The notes: a model not told the origin generated them from the sequence alone. A stretch of DNA of 12,323 nt from an uncultured Brachyspira sp. (GCF_949287625.1 NZ_CASEGO010000136.1:1-12323); one strand, 5' to 3'; shown: positions 1 to 6,556, counted from the stretch's first letter. Translations and numbers: made by a program.

Positions 1-74
1 ATCATAAACGTATACATTCTGCTTTAAATTATTATACACCTGTGTTATACTTCAAGAAATTAAGGAATACTTAA
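1..74 (+). CDS. C-terminal end of an IS3-type transposase (5' part outside window)
   Basis: Frame 3 is open from the window edge to a TAA at 72-74 and contains RIHSALNYYTPV followed by LYFKKLRN. The RxHSALxYxTPxxY pattern is the C-terminal signature of the DDE integrase-core transposase (OrfB) of IS3-family elements, also seen in IS481. Such an enzyme would cut and join the ends of its own insertion sequence. Only about 23 residues are visible, so the catalytic DDE residues and whether the gene is intact cannot be judged. The stop is followed by a plausible element end at 82-98, and the aroF terminator begins 40 bp after the stop. Confidence 0.65.
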   Translation, partial: HKRIHSALNYYTPVLYFKKLRNT

Positions 75-81
75 TGCAATA

Positions 82-98
82 TGTCTGGCTCCTGTGCA
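82..98 (+). mobile_element. Putative right terminus of the IS3-type element
   Basis: TGTCTGGCTCCTGTGCA lies 8 bp after the transposase stop and ends in CA, as IS3-family right inverted repeats (5'-TG...CA-3') do. It also resembles the TGTCCAAC-like inner part of IS150-group ends. The matching left end is outside the window, so the boundary is an inference. Confidence 0.35.
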
Positions 99-114
99 AA
101 TATTATGCAATAAA

Positions 115-146
115 AAAGACGAACAGAATAAAATCCATTCATCTTT
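115..146 (-). terminator. Intrinsic terminator of aroF
   Basis: Positions 115-127 and 134-146 form a 13-bp stem with a 6-nt loop, ending on a minus-strand U run (complement of 112-117). Three pairs are C/A mismatches on the plus strand and become G-U pairs only in the minus-strand RNA, so the structure fits termination of the minus-strand transcript. It begins 30 nt past the aroF stop. Confidence 0.7.
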
Positions 147-175
147 AAAAAAATATAATAATAATTTATAAGTAA

Positions 176-1219
176 TTATTTAGTATAAATTTTGCCGTTA
201 TGTTTTTCTTTTATTTTTTGAACAGTATCAGATATCATATTAACGGATTCCATAATATCAGCAAACACATCAGGCTTTATAGACTGAGCCCCATCGCATA
301 AAGCATGCTCTGGATCATTATGCACCTCTATAATCATACCATCGGCACCTGCAGAAATGGCTGCTAATGTTAGAGGAAGTGCCATCCAAGATTTACCGCT
401 GGCATGTGAAGGATCTCCTATAACAGGCAAATGACTTAAACGCTTTATAGCAGGTATTGCACTCACATCAAATGTATTTCTAGTATAAGTTTCAAATGTT
501 CTTATACCTCTTTCGCATAACACAACATTTTCATTGCCTTGATTGAGTATATACTCAGCACTCATAAGCCATTCTTCTATAGTGCTTGACAAACCTCTTT
601 TTAAAAGTATAGGCTTTTTTAATTTTCCTACTTCTTTTAAAAGCTCAAAGTTCTGCATGTTTCTTGCACCAATCTGAATCATGTCCACTGTATTATCAAA
701 ATCTTCTAAATGCCTTATAGATACAATCTCGCTTACAATAGGTATTCCAACCTCTTCTTTGGCAAGTTTTAATATTTTAAGTCCGTCTAAAGCTAAACCC
801 TGAAATGCATAAGGTGAAGTTCTAGGTTTAAAAGCTCCGCCTCTAAGTATAGAAGCACCTGAAGCCTTTACACTTTTAGCTATATTAATAACCTGCTCCT
901 CGCTTTCAACAGAACAAGGTCCTGCAATAATTGTAGGTTTGCCCTCTCCTATTTTCACACCGCTTACATCAACTATAGTGTCTTCTTTTTTAAACGCTCT
1001 GTTCGCTCTTTTGAATGGTTCCTGCACTTTTAATACTTTAGATACACCTGGTAAAGATGATATCAAGTCTCTGTCTATCTTTGAAGTGTCCCCAACCATA
1101 CCTATTACTGTATAGTCTACTCCTACACTTTTATTAATCCCAAGACCTGCATTTTTAAGTCTTTCTATAATGTTATTAATATGTTCTTCTTTGGCATTTG
1201 GTTTCATTACTACTATCAT
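176..1219 (-). CDS. aroF: 3-deoxy-7-phosphoheptulonate synthase (DAHP synthase, type I-beta)
   Basis: This cytoplasmic enzyme condenses phosphoenolpyruvate and erythrose 4-phosphate, the committed step of the shikimate pathway. The 347 aa match the Thermotoga-like class. Residues 1-70 form a ferredoxin-like (ACT-like) domain, which in the Thermotoga enzyme mediates Tyr/Phe feedback. The TIM barrel follows, with GPCSVES (100-106), KPRTSPYAFQG (131-141), IGARN (183-187), KRG (207-209), CERGIRTFE (235-243) and DPSHASG (269-275). Expected metal ligands are all present: C102, H272, E298 and D309, the same numbering I recall for the Thermotoga maritima enzyme. The start is set by AAGGAG at 1228-1233 with good spacing to ATG 1219. 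It appears monocistronic, with its own promoters, leader ORF and terminator. The symbol could equally be aroG or aroA in some annotations; the function is certain. Confidence 0.96.
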   Translation of the reverse strand: MIVVMKPNAKEEHINNIIERLKNAGLGINKSVGVDYTVIGMVGDTSKIDRDLISSLPGVSKVLKVQEPFKRANRAFKKEDTIVDVSGVKIGEGKPTIIAGPCSVESEEQVINIAKSVKASGASILRGGAFKPRTSPYAFQGLALDGLKILKLAKEEVGIPIVSEIVSIRHLEDFDNTVDMIQIGARNMQNFELLKEVGKLKKPILLKRGLSSTIEEWLMSAEYILNQGNENVVLCERGIRTFETYTRNTFDVSAIPAIKRLSHLPVIGDPSHASGKSWMALPLTLAAISAGADGMIIEVHNDPEHALCDGAQSIKPDVFADIMESVNMISDTVQKIKEKHNGKIYTK

Positions 1220-1339
1220 AATAAAATCTCCTTGAATAAAAAATAATTAATTAAAAATCGATGAACTTAAATATAAAAATTAAGTATTAATAAAAATTTT
1301 AAATATATAAATTTGTTCTGATTAGAAAAATAGATACTC

Positions 1340-1356
1340 TGGCGTCTTAAACGCCA
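1340..1356 (-). promoter_or_regulatory. Hairpin in aroF leader, candidate attenuator
   Basis: TGGCGT and ACGCCA (1340-1345 / 1351-1356) form a 6-bp GC-rich stem with a 5-nt loop, the only GC-rich structure in an otherwise very AT-rich leader. The minus-strand RNA has UAUUUUU starting about 7 nt after the stem, so it is not a textbook terminator with an abutting U tract. The leader-peptide stop codon lies in the loop, so ribosomes ending or stalling there would affect folding. A 9-bp direct repeat (ATAGATACT at 1330-1338 and 1377-1385) brackets the Tyr codons and the hairpin. Confidence 0.5.
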
Positions 1357-1418
1357 TAATATAAGAAGTAATAAGCATAGATACTTTTAAAATTAAGTGA
1401 AATAAAATTATCCTTCAT
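1347..1418 (-). CDS. Candidate Tyr/Phe-rich attenuation leader peptide upstream of aroF
   Basis: A 23-codon ORF (ATG 1416-1418, TAA 1347-1349) lies in the aroF leader. Codons 14-21 read YAYYFLYY, giving five Tyr and one Phe in eight codons, then G, V and stop. The stop sits in the loop of the GC hairpin at 1340-1356. Tyr and Phe are end products of the pathway that the downstream gene starts, the logic of ribosome-mediated attenuation known for trp, phe and his leaders. No Shine-Dalgarno is visible. The ATG begins 9 nt after the promoter -10 (1427-1432), so a leaderless or near-leaderless transcript would suit it. AT-rich DNA favours Tyr codons, so chance is possible, but the position, frame, Tyr/Phe content and hairpin agree. 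Confidence 0.55.
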   Translation of the reverse strand: MKDNFISLNFKSIYAYYFLYYGV

Positions 1419-1426
1419 AGTAACCA

Positions 1427-1454
1427 ATTATATATAAAAAATATAAAAAGTCAA
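1427..1454 (-). promoter_or_regulatory. aroF promoter P2 (proximal)
   Basis: On the minus strand, TTGACT (1449-1454) and TATAAT (1427-1432) are separated by 16 nt. Predicted initiation is near 1418-1421, at or just before the leader-peptide ATG, giving a leader of about 200 nt before aroF. Confidence 0.65.
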
Positions 1455-1480
1455 GCCTTTATAATTTTCATAATTTATAG

Positions 1481-1509
1481 AATATACCTAAACAAATATA
1501 GTTTGTCAA
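1481..1509 (-). promoter_or_regulatory. aroF promoter P1 (distal)
   Basis: On the minus strand, TTGACA (1504-1509) and TATATT (1481-1486) have the ideal 17-nt spacer. Initiation near 1474 would give a longer leader that also contains the P2 site and the leader ORF. Confidence 0.55.
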
Positions 1510-1530
1510 AAATGAAGTTATATTTTTTTT

Positions 1531-1660
1531 TAATATCTGGGGCTTTGCCCCAGACCCCACTTCTTTTGTTGCCACAAAGAAGCAAAAAGGCTACATTTCA
1601 GACTAAATTTAGTAATTTATTCTACATGTAAAACATAAATTAGTACTATTTAGTATTATT
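1531..1660. repeat. Dispersed intergenic hairpin repeat, copy 1
   Basis: It contains a perfect 7-bp hairpin CTGGGGC-TTT-GCCCCAG (1537-1553), a second hairpin CTTCTTTTGT/ACAAAGAAG (1560-1569 / 1574-1582, one bulge), and a tail with ATGTAAAACAT at 1626-1636. The same order of blocks recurs at about 6440-6655 with point changes. Some changes keep pairing: the outer C-G pair of hairpin 1 here is T-A there. It sits between two divergently transcribed genes and encodes no credible protein. Confidence 0.6.
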
Positions 1661-1672
1661 TTTAGACTTGCA

Positions 1673-1757
1673 CTTTCGCGAAGCGTATCCGAGCTTGTCG
1701 AGGATATAAGGTTCTTTTACGAAGTCCGCAGAGCGTATGCAGCGGGAAAAAGAACAA
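1673..1757. other. GC-rich structured patch of unknown function
   Basis: About 85 bp of markedly higher GC in AT-rich intergenic DNA. It has the palindrome TTCGCGAA (1675-1682), a TATCC/GGATA arm pair near 1686-1705, and a nested hairpin in which GTTCTTTT (1711-1718) pairs with AAAAGAAC (1748-1755) around CCGC/GCGG (1726-1729 / 1742-1745). It ends about 10 bp before the murB -35. It lacks the T-loop, anticodon arm and CCA expected of a tRNA. It could be a dispersed repeat, a small RNA or a terminator-like insulator. Confidence 0.4.
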
Positions 1758-1766
1758 CAAAAAAAA

Positions 1767-1795
1767 TTGACAAACTTAAAAATTTTCAGTATATT
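1767..1795 (+). promoter_or_regulatory. murB promoter
   Basis: TTGACA (1767-1772), a 17-nt spacer, then TATATT (1790-1795). Predicted initiation near 1802 gives a leader of about 50 nt to the preferred murB start. Confidence 0.7.
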
Positions 1796-1853
1796 GTAAT
1801 GTTTTATTAAATTTGTTATTATTATGTTAATAAAATATATGGGAATGAATATC

Positions 1854-2759
1854 ATGAATAAATCTATAAAAGGTGTTTTAATAAGAAAAAATGTATCGCT
1901 TAAGAAATTTAATACTTTCAGAGTTAATGCTAAAGCTGCAGAATTCTATATTCCAGAGACTATTAACGGATTTATAGATTTAATAAAACTTCTTAATGAA
2001 AAAAACAAAAGATATTTAATATTAGGAGGCGGAAGCAACATATTATTTTTGGATAAGATAATAGAGTTTCCAATAATATATACAGGTTTTTTCAGCCGTA
2101 TAGAGCATACTTCACATAATATATTAGCCTATTCTGGAGCAAAAGTTATTGACACTGTAAAGTATGCTTATAAAAATGCATTTACTGGTTTGGAATTTTT
2201 ATACGGTTTGCCCGGAAGCATAGGAGGGGCAGCTTATATGAATGCAAGATGTTATGAGCATTCGGTATCTGAGTTTATAGACAGTGTGGGAATAATAGAC
2301 GATAATATTGAGTATATGCATATAGGAAATGCTGAATGCCGATATGATTATAAAAGAAGTATTTTTCAGGATAAAAAATATATTATTTTGGACGTGAGAT
2401 TTAAATTAAATAAATCATCAAAAAAATTAATAAAACCAGAAATGAATAAATATCTTAAAGACAGAAAAACAAAACATCAATTTAAATATCCTTCTGCAGG
2501 AAGTACATTTTTAAATGATTATAATACAAACATGATAGCAGGAAAAGTTATAGACTCCATTAATATGCGTGGTGTAAGATTTGGGGGAGCTATGGTTTCT
2601 CCTTATCATGCCAATTTTATAGTTAATTACAATAATGCCTCTGGTTATGATATACTTAATCTTATGAGAAAGGTAAAAGAAGAAGTGTATAATCAAAAGG
2701 GAATTACTCTTAATGCCGAAGTGAGAATAATATCTAATTATGAAGATGCAAAATTATAG
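1854..2759 (+). CDS. murB: UDP-N-acetylenolpyruvoylglucosamine reductase (MurB)
   Basis: This FAD enzyme reduces UDP-GlcNAc-enolpyruvate to UDP-MurNAc with NADPH, the second committed step of cytoplasmic peptidoglycan precursor synthesis. The 301 aa carry the FAD_binding_4 features: NVSLKKFNTFRV near the N-terminus, LGGGSN (57-62) and GLPGSIGGA (118-126). They are followed by YKRS (166-169, substrate Arg), AGSTF (215-219, with the proton-donor Ser 217) and a C-terminal AEV whose E289 matches the family's catalytic Glu. The size suggests the shorter type II class. In-frame ATGs also exist at 1824, 1839 and 1845; 1854 is chosen because GGGA (1841-1844) sits 9 nt upstream and the N-terminus then has the usual length. 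The gene is not in a mur cluster here. It converges with the thioesterase gene, their stop codons 2 bp apart. Confidence 0.95.
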   Translation: MNKSIKGVLIRKNVSLKKFNTFRVNAKAAEFYIPETINGFIDLIKLLNEKNKRYLILGGGSNILFLDKIIEFPIIYTGFFSRIEHTSHNILAYSGAKVIDTVKYAYKNAFTGLEFLYGLPGSIGGAAYMNARCYEHSVSEFIDSVGIIDDNIEYMHIGNAECRYDYKRSIFQDKKYIILDVRFKLNKSSKKLIKPEMNKYLKDRKTKHQFKYPSAGSTFLNDYNTNMIAGKVIDSINMRGVRFGGAMVSPYHANFIVNYNNASGYDILNLMRKVKEEVYNQKGITLNAEVRIISNYEDAKL

Positions 2760-2774
2760 TATTATAAACTATAA
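2754..2774 (-). terminator. Weak shared terminator-like stem between convergent genes
   Basis: TTATAGT (2754-2760) and ACTATAA (2768-2774) form a 7-bp AT-rich stem with a 7-nt loop over both stop codons. The minus-strand RNA has UUUU right after it; the plus strand has no U tract. Stability would be low. Confidence 0.3.
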
Positions 2775-3469
2775 GAAAACTCTATAATAGCATATGTTTT
2801 ATTATCTTCATTATCAAACTTGAGTAAAACTTTATCATCAATTACAGCCTTTTTAACTACTATAGTATCACCTAAAGCAGCAGGAACTCTGTACTCTATT
2901 CTTATTCTTTTAAAATCATCATCGGCATAATCTATAGCCATATCAATATACCTTGCATTATTAACATGATTATTGTCATCTATGCAGTATTTTTTTACTT
3001 TAAATCTGTCAGCTTCTTTTAACAAATTATTATCAGTTTTTATTTTTCTAGGAAGATAATTCATATCCTGTTTTTTATCAAATTTATAATTTTCTATAAA
3101 TGAAGATGGAACCCTAATCAAAGCACCGCTTGATAAATCTACGAATCCGCCTATAGCATAGCAAATAGCAAGTTCATTATCATTTTCATCATATATTACA
3201 GTATTTCTATATCCATACGCCTCATTACATTCATATACATAAGTGCGTACTGTTATTTTATCGCTGTATTTTGGAAGTTTATATATATCAACCTGTCTTG
3301 ATACCAAAAACATACTTATATTATTTTCATTAAAATATTTTGTAAGCTCTATATCAGAATCCAATTGAAAAAAAGAACAATCCTGCATAAGGTCAAATAT
3401 AGATGACGCTTTTAAAAGTCCGTCTTTATCTATTTGGCTTGTTCCTACTACTGTTTTCATTTCATACAT
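2762..3469 (-). CDS. Acyl-ACP thioesterase (FatA/FatB-type double hotdog)
   Basis: It likely hydrolyses acyl-acyl-carrier-protein to release free fatty acids in the cytoplasm, ending or trimming fatty-acid synthesis. The 235 aa fit bacterial PF01643 proteins of two tandem hotdog folds. The first hotdog has the strand pair VSRQVDIYKLP and KITVRTYVYE (about 57-80). The second opens with DDNNHVNNARY (164-174), the DxNxHVNN catalytic motif of the family (D164, N166, H168). The open frame reaches a TTG at 3475, but the ATG at 3469 is preferred: AAAAGG (3479-3484) lies 9 nt upstream of it and only 3 nt from the TTG. It has its own consensus promoter. The acyl-chain preference cannot be read from the sequence. 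Confidence 0.88.
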   Translation of the reverse strand: MYEMKTVVGTSQIDKDGLLKASSIFDLMQDCSFFQLDSDIELTKYFNENNISMFLVSRQVDIYKLPKYSDKITVRTYVYECNEAYGYRNTVIYDENDNELAICYAIGGFVDLSSGALIRVPSSFIENYKFDKKQDMNYLPRKIKTDNNLLKEADRFKVKKYCIDDNNHVNNARYIDMAIDYADDDFKRIRIEYRVPAALGDTIVVKKAVIDDKVLLKFDNEDNKTYAIIEFSYSL

Positions 3470-3507
3470 ATACAATAACCTTTTATTATAATTTATTTTA
3501 AAAAAAT

Positions 3508-3535
3508 ATTATAATACTAAAAATATAATTGTCAA
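3508..3535 (-). promoter_or_regulatory. Thioesterase promoter
   Basis: On the minus strand, TTGACA (3530-3535) and TATAAT (3508-3513), both full consensus, are separated by 16 nt. Initiation near 3501 gives a leader of about 30 nt. It starts 6 bp beyond the ancestral stop of the TPR gene. Confidence 0.75.
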
Positions 3536-3541
3536 AGATAA

Positions 3542-4832
3542 TTAATTTCTTAGTTTTTCAAGAGCCTCTTCTCTATTTTGTTTAGCCCTTTCATAATCAG
3601 GATTTATTTCTATAGCTTTATCATAATCTTTTACAGCCTCTTCAAAAAGCCCAATACAATATTTTGTAAAGCCTCTGTTGTTATAAGCGTCAGCAGATTG
3701 AGGATTTAATTATATAACCTTATCATAATTTTTTAAAGCTTCTTTAATAATCTGACAAATTATAATATGAAAGTGCCTTATTATAATATGCATCTATATT
3801 ATTACTATCAAACTCTGTTACAATATCATAATCTTTTATAGCTTCTTCATGAAGACCAAGATTATTTTTGGCAAGTGCCCTATTGTAATATGCATCAATA
3901 TATGAAGGCTCTATATTTAATGCTGTATCAAAATCTTTGATAGCTTCTTCATAAAGACCTAATGCACTTTTAGAGTTGCCTCTGTTATTGTATGCATAAT
4001 AATACTGGGCATTTAATTCTATAGCCTTATAAAAATCTTTTATAGAATCCTCATAAAGTCCGATATTATACTTTGCTATTCCTCTGTTATTATATGCATC
4101 GGTATATTCATCGTATATCTCTAAAGATTTATTTATATCTAGTATAGCCTCATTATATAGCTTTAATCCTATTTTGCAAACTCCTCTATTATTATATGCA
4201 TAGGCACTGCTTGCAGGAGAAATATCTATTGCCTTATTATAATAAAAAATAGCCTCTTCATAAAGTCCAAGGCTTCTTTTAGCATCGCCTATACCATTAT
4301 ATGCATATATGTCTTTATCATCTAATTCTAAAACTTTTTTATAATCTTCTATAGCTTCTGTATATTGTTTTGAAATTAATTTTATAAATGCTCTGTCGCT
4401 GTATGCATCTATATTAGTGCTGTCTAAAATAATAGCTTTATCAATATCTTTTAAAGCCTCTTCATAATGTCCTAAATTACCTTTAGCAAAACCTCTGTCA
4501 TCATATGCTTTTGAATGTGTAGGTACTAATTCTATAACTTTATCATAGTCTTTTATAGCTTCTTCATAAAGCCCCAAATTGCATTTTGTATTAGCTCTGT
4601 TGTAGTAAAGTTCTGCATAATTTTCATCTGTCTCTATTGCCTTATCATAGTAATTAATAGCCTTTTCAAAATTACCTAAAGCATTTTCTGAAAGTGCTAA
4701 ATAGTTATATATTTCTGATTTAGTATTTTCTTTTTTTTCTAAGTCTTTATTTAAGGCTTTATTAAATAGTTCTACAGCTTTTTTATATTCACCTTCTTTA
4801 AATAGTTTTAAACCTTCTTCAAAGTATGACAT
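3542..4832 (-). pseudogene. TPR-repeat protein, C-terminal part lost by frameshift and nonsense codon
   Basis: The frame opens at ATG 4832 (AAGGA at 4839-4843) and runs 362 codons to a TAA at 3744-3746. It is almost wholly 34-residue tetratricopeptide repeats, about ten units of the form AYNNRGxxKxxLGLYEEAIKDYDKAIEL, with no signal peptide, so a cytoplasmic protein-binding scaffold is likely. The repeats do not end at this stop. One extra base (at about 3746) shifts the frame, and downstream coding continues as KEALKNYDKVI, a TAA at 3710-3712 where the repeats have Glu, then LNPQSADAYNNRGF and a final EEALEKLRN before a TAA at 3542-3544. The ancestral protein was about 430 aa. The truncated protein, if made, still has many repeats and may fold, so this may be a shortened rather than a dead gene. 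Its partner is unknown. Confidence 0.85.
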
Positions 4833-4872
4833 CTTATTTCCTTATGTTTTTTATAATAATATAGTAATGAAA

Positions 4873-4900
4873 AATATAAAACAAAGCTTTGTTTTGTCAA
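4873..4900 (-). promoter_or_regulatory. TPR gene promoter
   Basis: On the minus strand, TTGACA (4895-4900) and TATATT (4873-4878) have a 16-nt spacer. Initiation near 4866 leaves a leader of about 33 nt. The spacer is occupied by a perfect palindrome (4878-4895). Confidence 0.7.
4878..4895. promoter_or_regulatory. 18-bp perfect palindrome in promoter spacer, candidate operator
   Basis: AAAACAAAGCTTTGTTTT is perfectly self-complementary. It runs from the last base of the -35 to the first base of the -10 of the TPR promoter, where a dimeric repressor would block RNA polymerase or a MerR-like activator would remodel the spacer. No regulator gene is adjacent. Confidence 0.5.
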
Positions 4901-4937
4901 GTGAAATGTTTATAAAAAGAATACAATATATTTATGC

Positions 4938-4965
4938 TTGATTTTTATGTTTATTATATTATAAT
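4938..4965 (+). promoter_or_regulatory. Promoter of the membrane-protein gene
   Basis: TTGATT (4938-4943), 16 nt, then TATAAT (4960-4965). Initiation near 4972 gives a leader of about 44 nt. The divergent TPR promoter has its -35 only 37 bp away, so both could share regulation. Confidence 0.6.
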
Positions 4966-5015
4966 AGTTATCAATTTTTTAATTTACTATTATGGGCTTT
5001 ATGAGGTAACAATTT

Positions 5016-6278
5016 ATGGAAGAAAGTACTATTCAAAATAACAATACAAATCAAAAAACAAATACAATTAATGACATAAACAATAAAATAGGCAAAATAT
5101 TAGAAAATAATTTAATAGCAAATCTAATAATTATTTTTATAGGTCTTATTGCTTCAGGATTTATTACATCTTCTATTTTTATTTTAATGAATAATAGAAT
5201 TTCTAGATTCCTTATGGATTCAGAATATAGTTTTACTTTATTCACTCCATTTTTTCATTTATTTTATTTTTTCTCTTTAAGTTTAATATTTTATATAAAT
5301 AAAAATTTTAATTTAAAAAATATATTAATAACATTTTTATCAGTTATTTTTATATTAATTGTAGATTTAAGCACTGGTTTTTTTATAGGAACTGCTGCTA
5401 TAGATAATATGGATTTTTTTGTACAAATCTCTATTATAAAATATATATTTAATAATATAATATTTTTTATAATATTAGCTTTATCATATAACGGTTTTCA
5501 AGTATTAAACTCCAAAAGTATTTCAGAATTCTTTACTTTTTCTGCTGACATATCAATATTTGCAGGCTTGATAGCAGGTGTAGTATCAGCAGTATTTGGA
5601 ATATTTGCAGCGATAGTTTTATTTTTAATAAAAGATATTATTGGCAGTTTAGATAATGATATTATAATAAAATTAATAGTATTATCAGGATCATTTTTTA
5701 CTTCATTATTTCCTTTTTTGGTATATACAGTTTATAGAAATATGAAAACTAATATTTCTATATATTTATCAAGAATATTAATGCCTTTCAGTTTATTATT
5801 TATATTTATACTTTTGATTCTTTTATTAATGCCAGATATAAGTCCTTATGATAACAGAGTCAGTTTTATACTTTATAATATAATGCTTGCTATAATTGTA
5901 TTAAACATGTTCTTTATAAGGATTGATTATAAATCAAGCATATTTACTAAGGCTTTATATATTGTTCTTCCTTTAATAGCAATTATTTTTGATATATTAG
6001 TATTAACTTCTTCTTTATACAGATTAGCAGAATATGGTATAAGCCCAAATAAAATAACATTAATAGGTACAAATTTAATAATGCTTGGTAATTTGATTTT
6101 TATAACATTTCTGAATATTAAATCCATACTAATAATATTCAAAAAGCCTGATAGTATTCCAAATATAAAAGAAATCACTATTGGGGATACCAAATCAGTA
6201 TTTTATATTTATATTTACGGGGTTTGGGCTTTTATAGTATGTTTTATAATGCCTGTATTATATAGTATATTTGGCTGA
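5016..6278 (+). CDS. Polytopic membrane protein of unknown function (DUF4153-like)
   Basis: The 420-aa protein has a polar, Asn/Thr-rich cytoplasmic start (about 1-32) and then about eleven hydrophobic segments. These lie at about 33-58, 71-94, 102-124, 136-160, 180-208, 215-240, 253-273, 282-303, 311-330, 346-373 and 395-420, so it lies in the inner membrane. The stretch SSLYRLAEYGISPNKITLIG before the tenth segment resembles the RIxxYGLTxNR region of DUF4153 proteins, which gives a tentative family link but no function. GAGG at 5003-5006 precedes the ATG by 9 nt. The gene is alone on the plus strand with its own promoter, divergent from the TPR gene. No transporter motif or charged catalytic residues within membrane segments were recognised. 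Confidence 0.85.
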   Translation: MEESTIQNNNTNQKTNTINDINNKIGKILENNLIANLIIIFIGLIASGFITSSIFILMNNRISRFLMDSEYSFTLFTPFFHLFYFFSLSLIFYINKNFNLKNILITFLSVIFILIVDLSTGFFIGTAAIDNMDFFVQISIIKYIFNNIIFFIILALSYNGFQVLNSKSISEFFTFSADISIFAGLIAGVVSAVFGIFAAIVLFLIKDIIGSLDNDIIIKLIVLSGSFFTSLFPFLVYTVYRNMKTNISIYLSRILMPFSLLFIFILLILLLMPDISPYDNRVSFILYNIMLAIIVLNMFFIRIDYKSSIFTKALYIVLPLIAIIFDILVLTSSLYRLAEYGISPNKITLIGTNLIMLGNLIFITFLNIKSILIIFKKPDSIPNIKEITIGDTKSVFYIYIYGVWAFIVCFIMPVLYSIFG

Positions 6279-6345
6279 TAAAAAATAATTTTCAAATTAT
6301 TACATAACCAACCATAATTTGTCAAAAATTAAAAAATGTAAATAA

Positions 6346-6382
6346 AAAAGTCCATACGTATAAAAAATAAGCATGAACTTTT
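6346..6382. terminator. GTGCATAC-type hairpin terminator, copy A
   Basis: AAAAGT (6346-6351) and ACTTTT (6377-6382) close an imperfect stem continuing as CCATACGTAT against ATAAGCATG, with a 5-nt A loop. It folds better in the minus-strand RNA, where two C/A mismatches become G-U pairs. U runs flank both sides. It lies 68 bp after the plus-strand membrane-protein gene and appears to be the original terminator of the 6716-8707 lipoprotein gene, now separated from it by the 6385-6700 insertion. Confidence 0.55.
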
Positions 6383-6435
6383 ATTAGACTTGTTTTAAAA
6401 CTAAATTTATTAATATTTATAAATTTTTATTTAAT

Positions 6436-6556
6436 ATTTTTAAATTATAGTTGGGGCTTTGCCCCAAACCCCAGTTCTTTTATTGGTATAAAAGAATTTT
6501 TAAATTATAGTTGGGGCTTTGCCCCAAACCCCAGTTCTTTTATTGGTATAAAAGAA
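6436..6556. repeat. 60-bp perfect tandem duplication of a double-hairpin unit
   Basis: Every base from 6436 to 6496 equals the base 60 positions later, giving two exact copies. Each unit holds TTGGGGC-TTT-GCCCCAA (6451-6467 and +60) and TTCTTTTAT-TGGT-ATAAAAGAA (6475-6496 and +60), the first copy followed by a T run. Exact identity implies recent duplication. Confidence 0.95.

Noticed and set aside
1220..1420. T-box riboswitch in the aroF leader
   Set aside because: No AGGGTGGNACCGCG-like T-box motif or specifier stem could be seen; the Tyr-rich ORF explains the leader better.
1673..1757. tRNA gene
   Set aside because: No cloverleaf, GTTCRANYC T-loop or CCA end could be drawn.
1824..1853. 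Earlier murB start at ATG 1824
   Set aside because: No Shine-Dalgarno before it, while GGGA precedes ATG 1854; family N-termini align with the later start.
1646..1855. 69-codon minus-strand ORF between aroF and murB
   Set aside because: It runs through the GC-rich hairpin patch and the murB promoter, has no Shine-Dalgarno and no recognisable protein character.
3470..3475. TTG start for the thioesterase
   Set aside because: Only 3 nt from the Shine-Dalgarno; ATG 3469 has proper 9-nt spacing.
5051..5245. Minus-strand ORF inside the membrane-protein gene (also 5927-6193 and 2511-2696 in other genes)
   Set aside because: Shadow frames of strongly supported genes, without ribosome binding sites or family features.
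6284..6301. AT-only stem AATAATT/AATTATT as plus-strand terminator of the membrane-protein gene
   Set aside because: Seven A-T pairs with no U tract; the hairpin at 6346-6382 is a better candidate.
6299..6326. Minus-strand TTGACA at 6321-6326 as a promoter
   Set aside because: No acceptable -10 at 16-18 nt, and it would only transcribe antisense to the membrane-protein gene.
6436..6556. CRISPR array
   Set aside because: Only two adjoining identical 60-bp units with no unique spacers and no cas genes.
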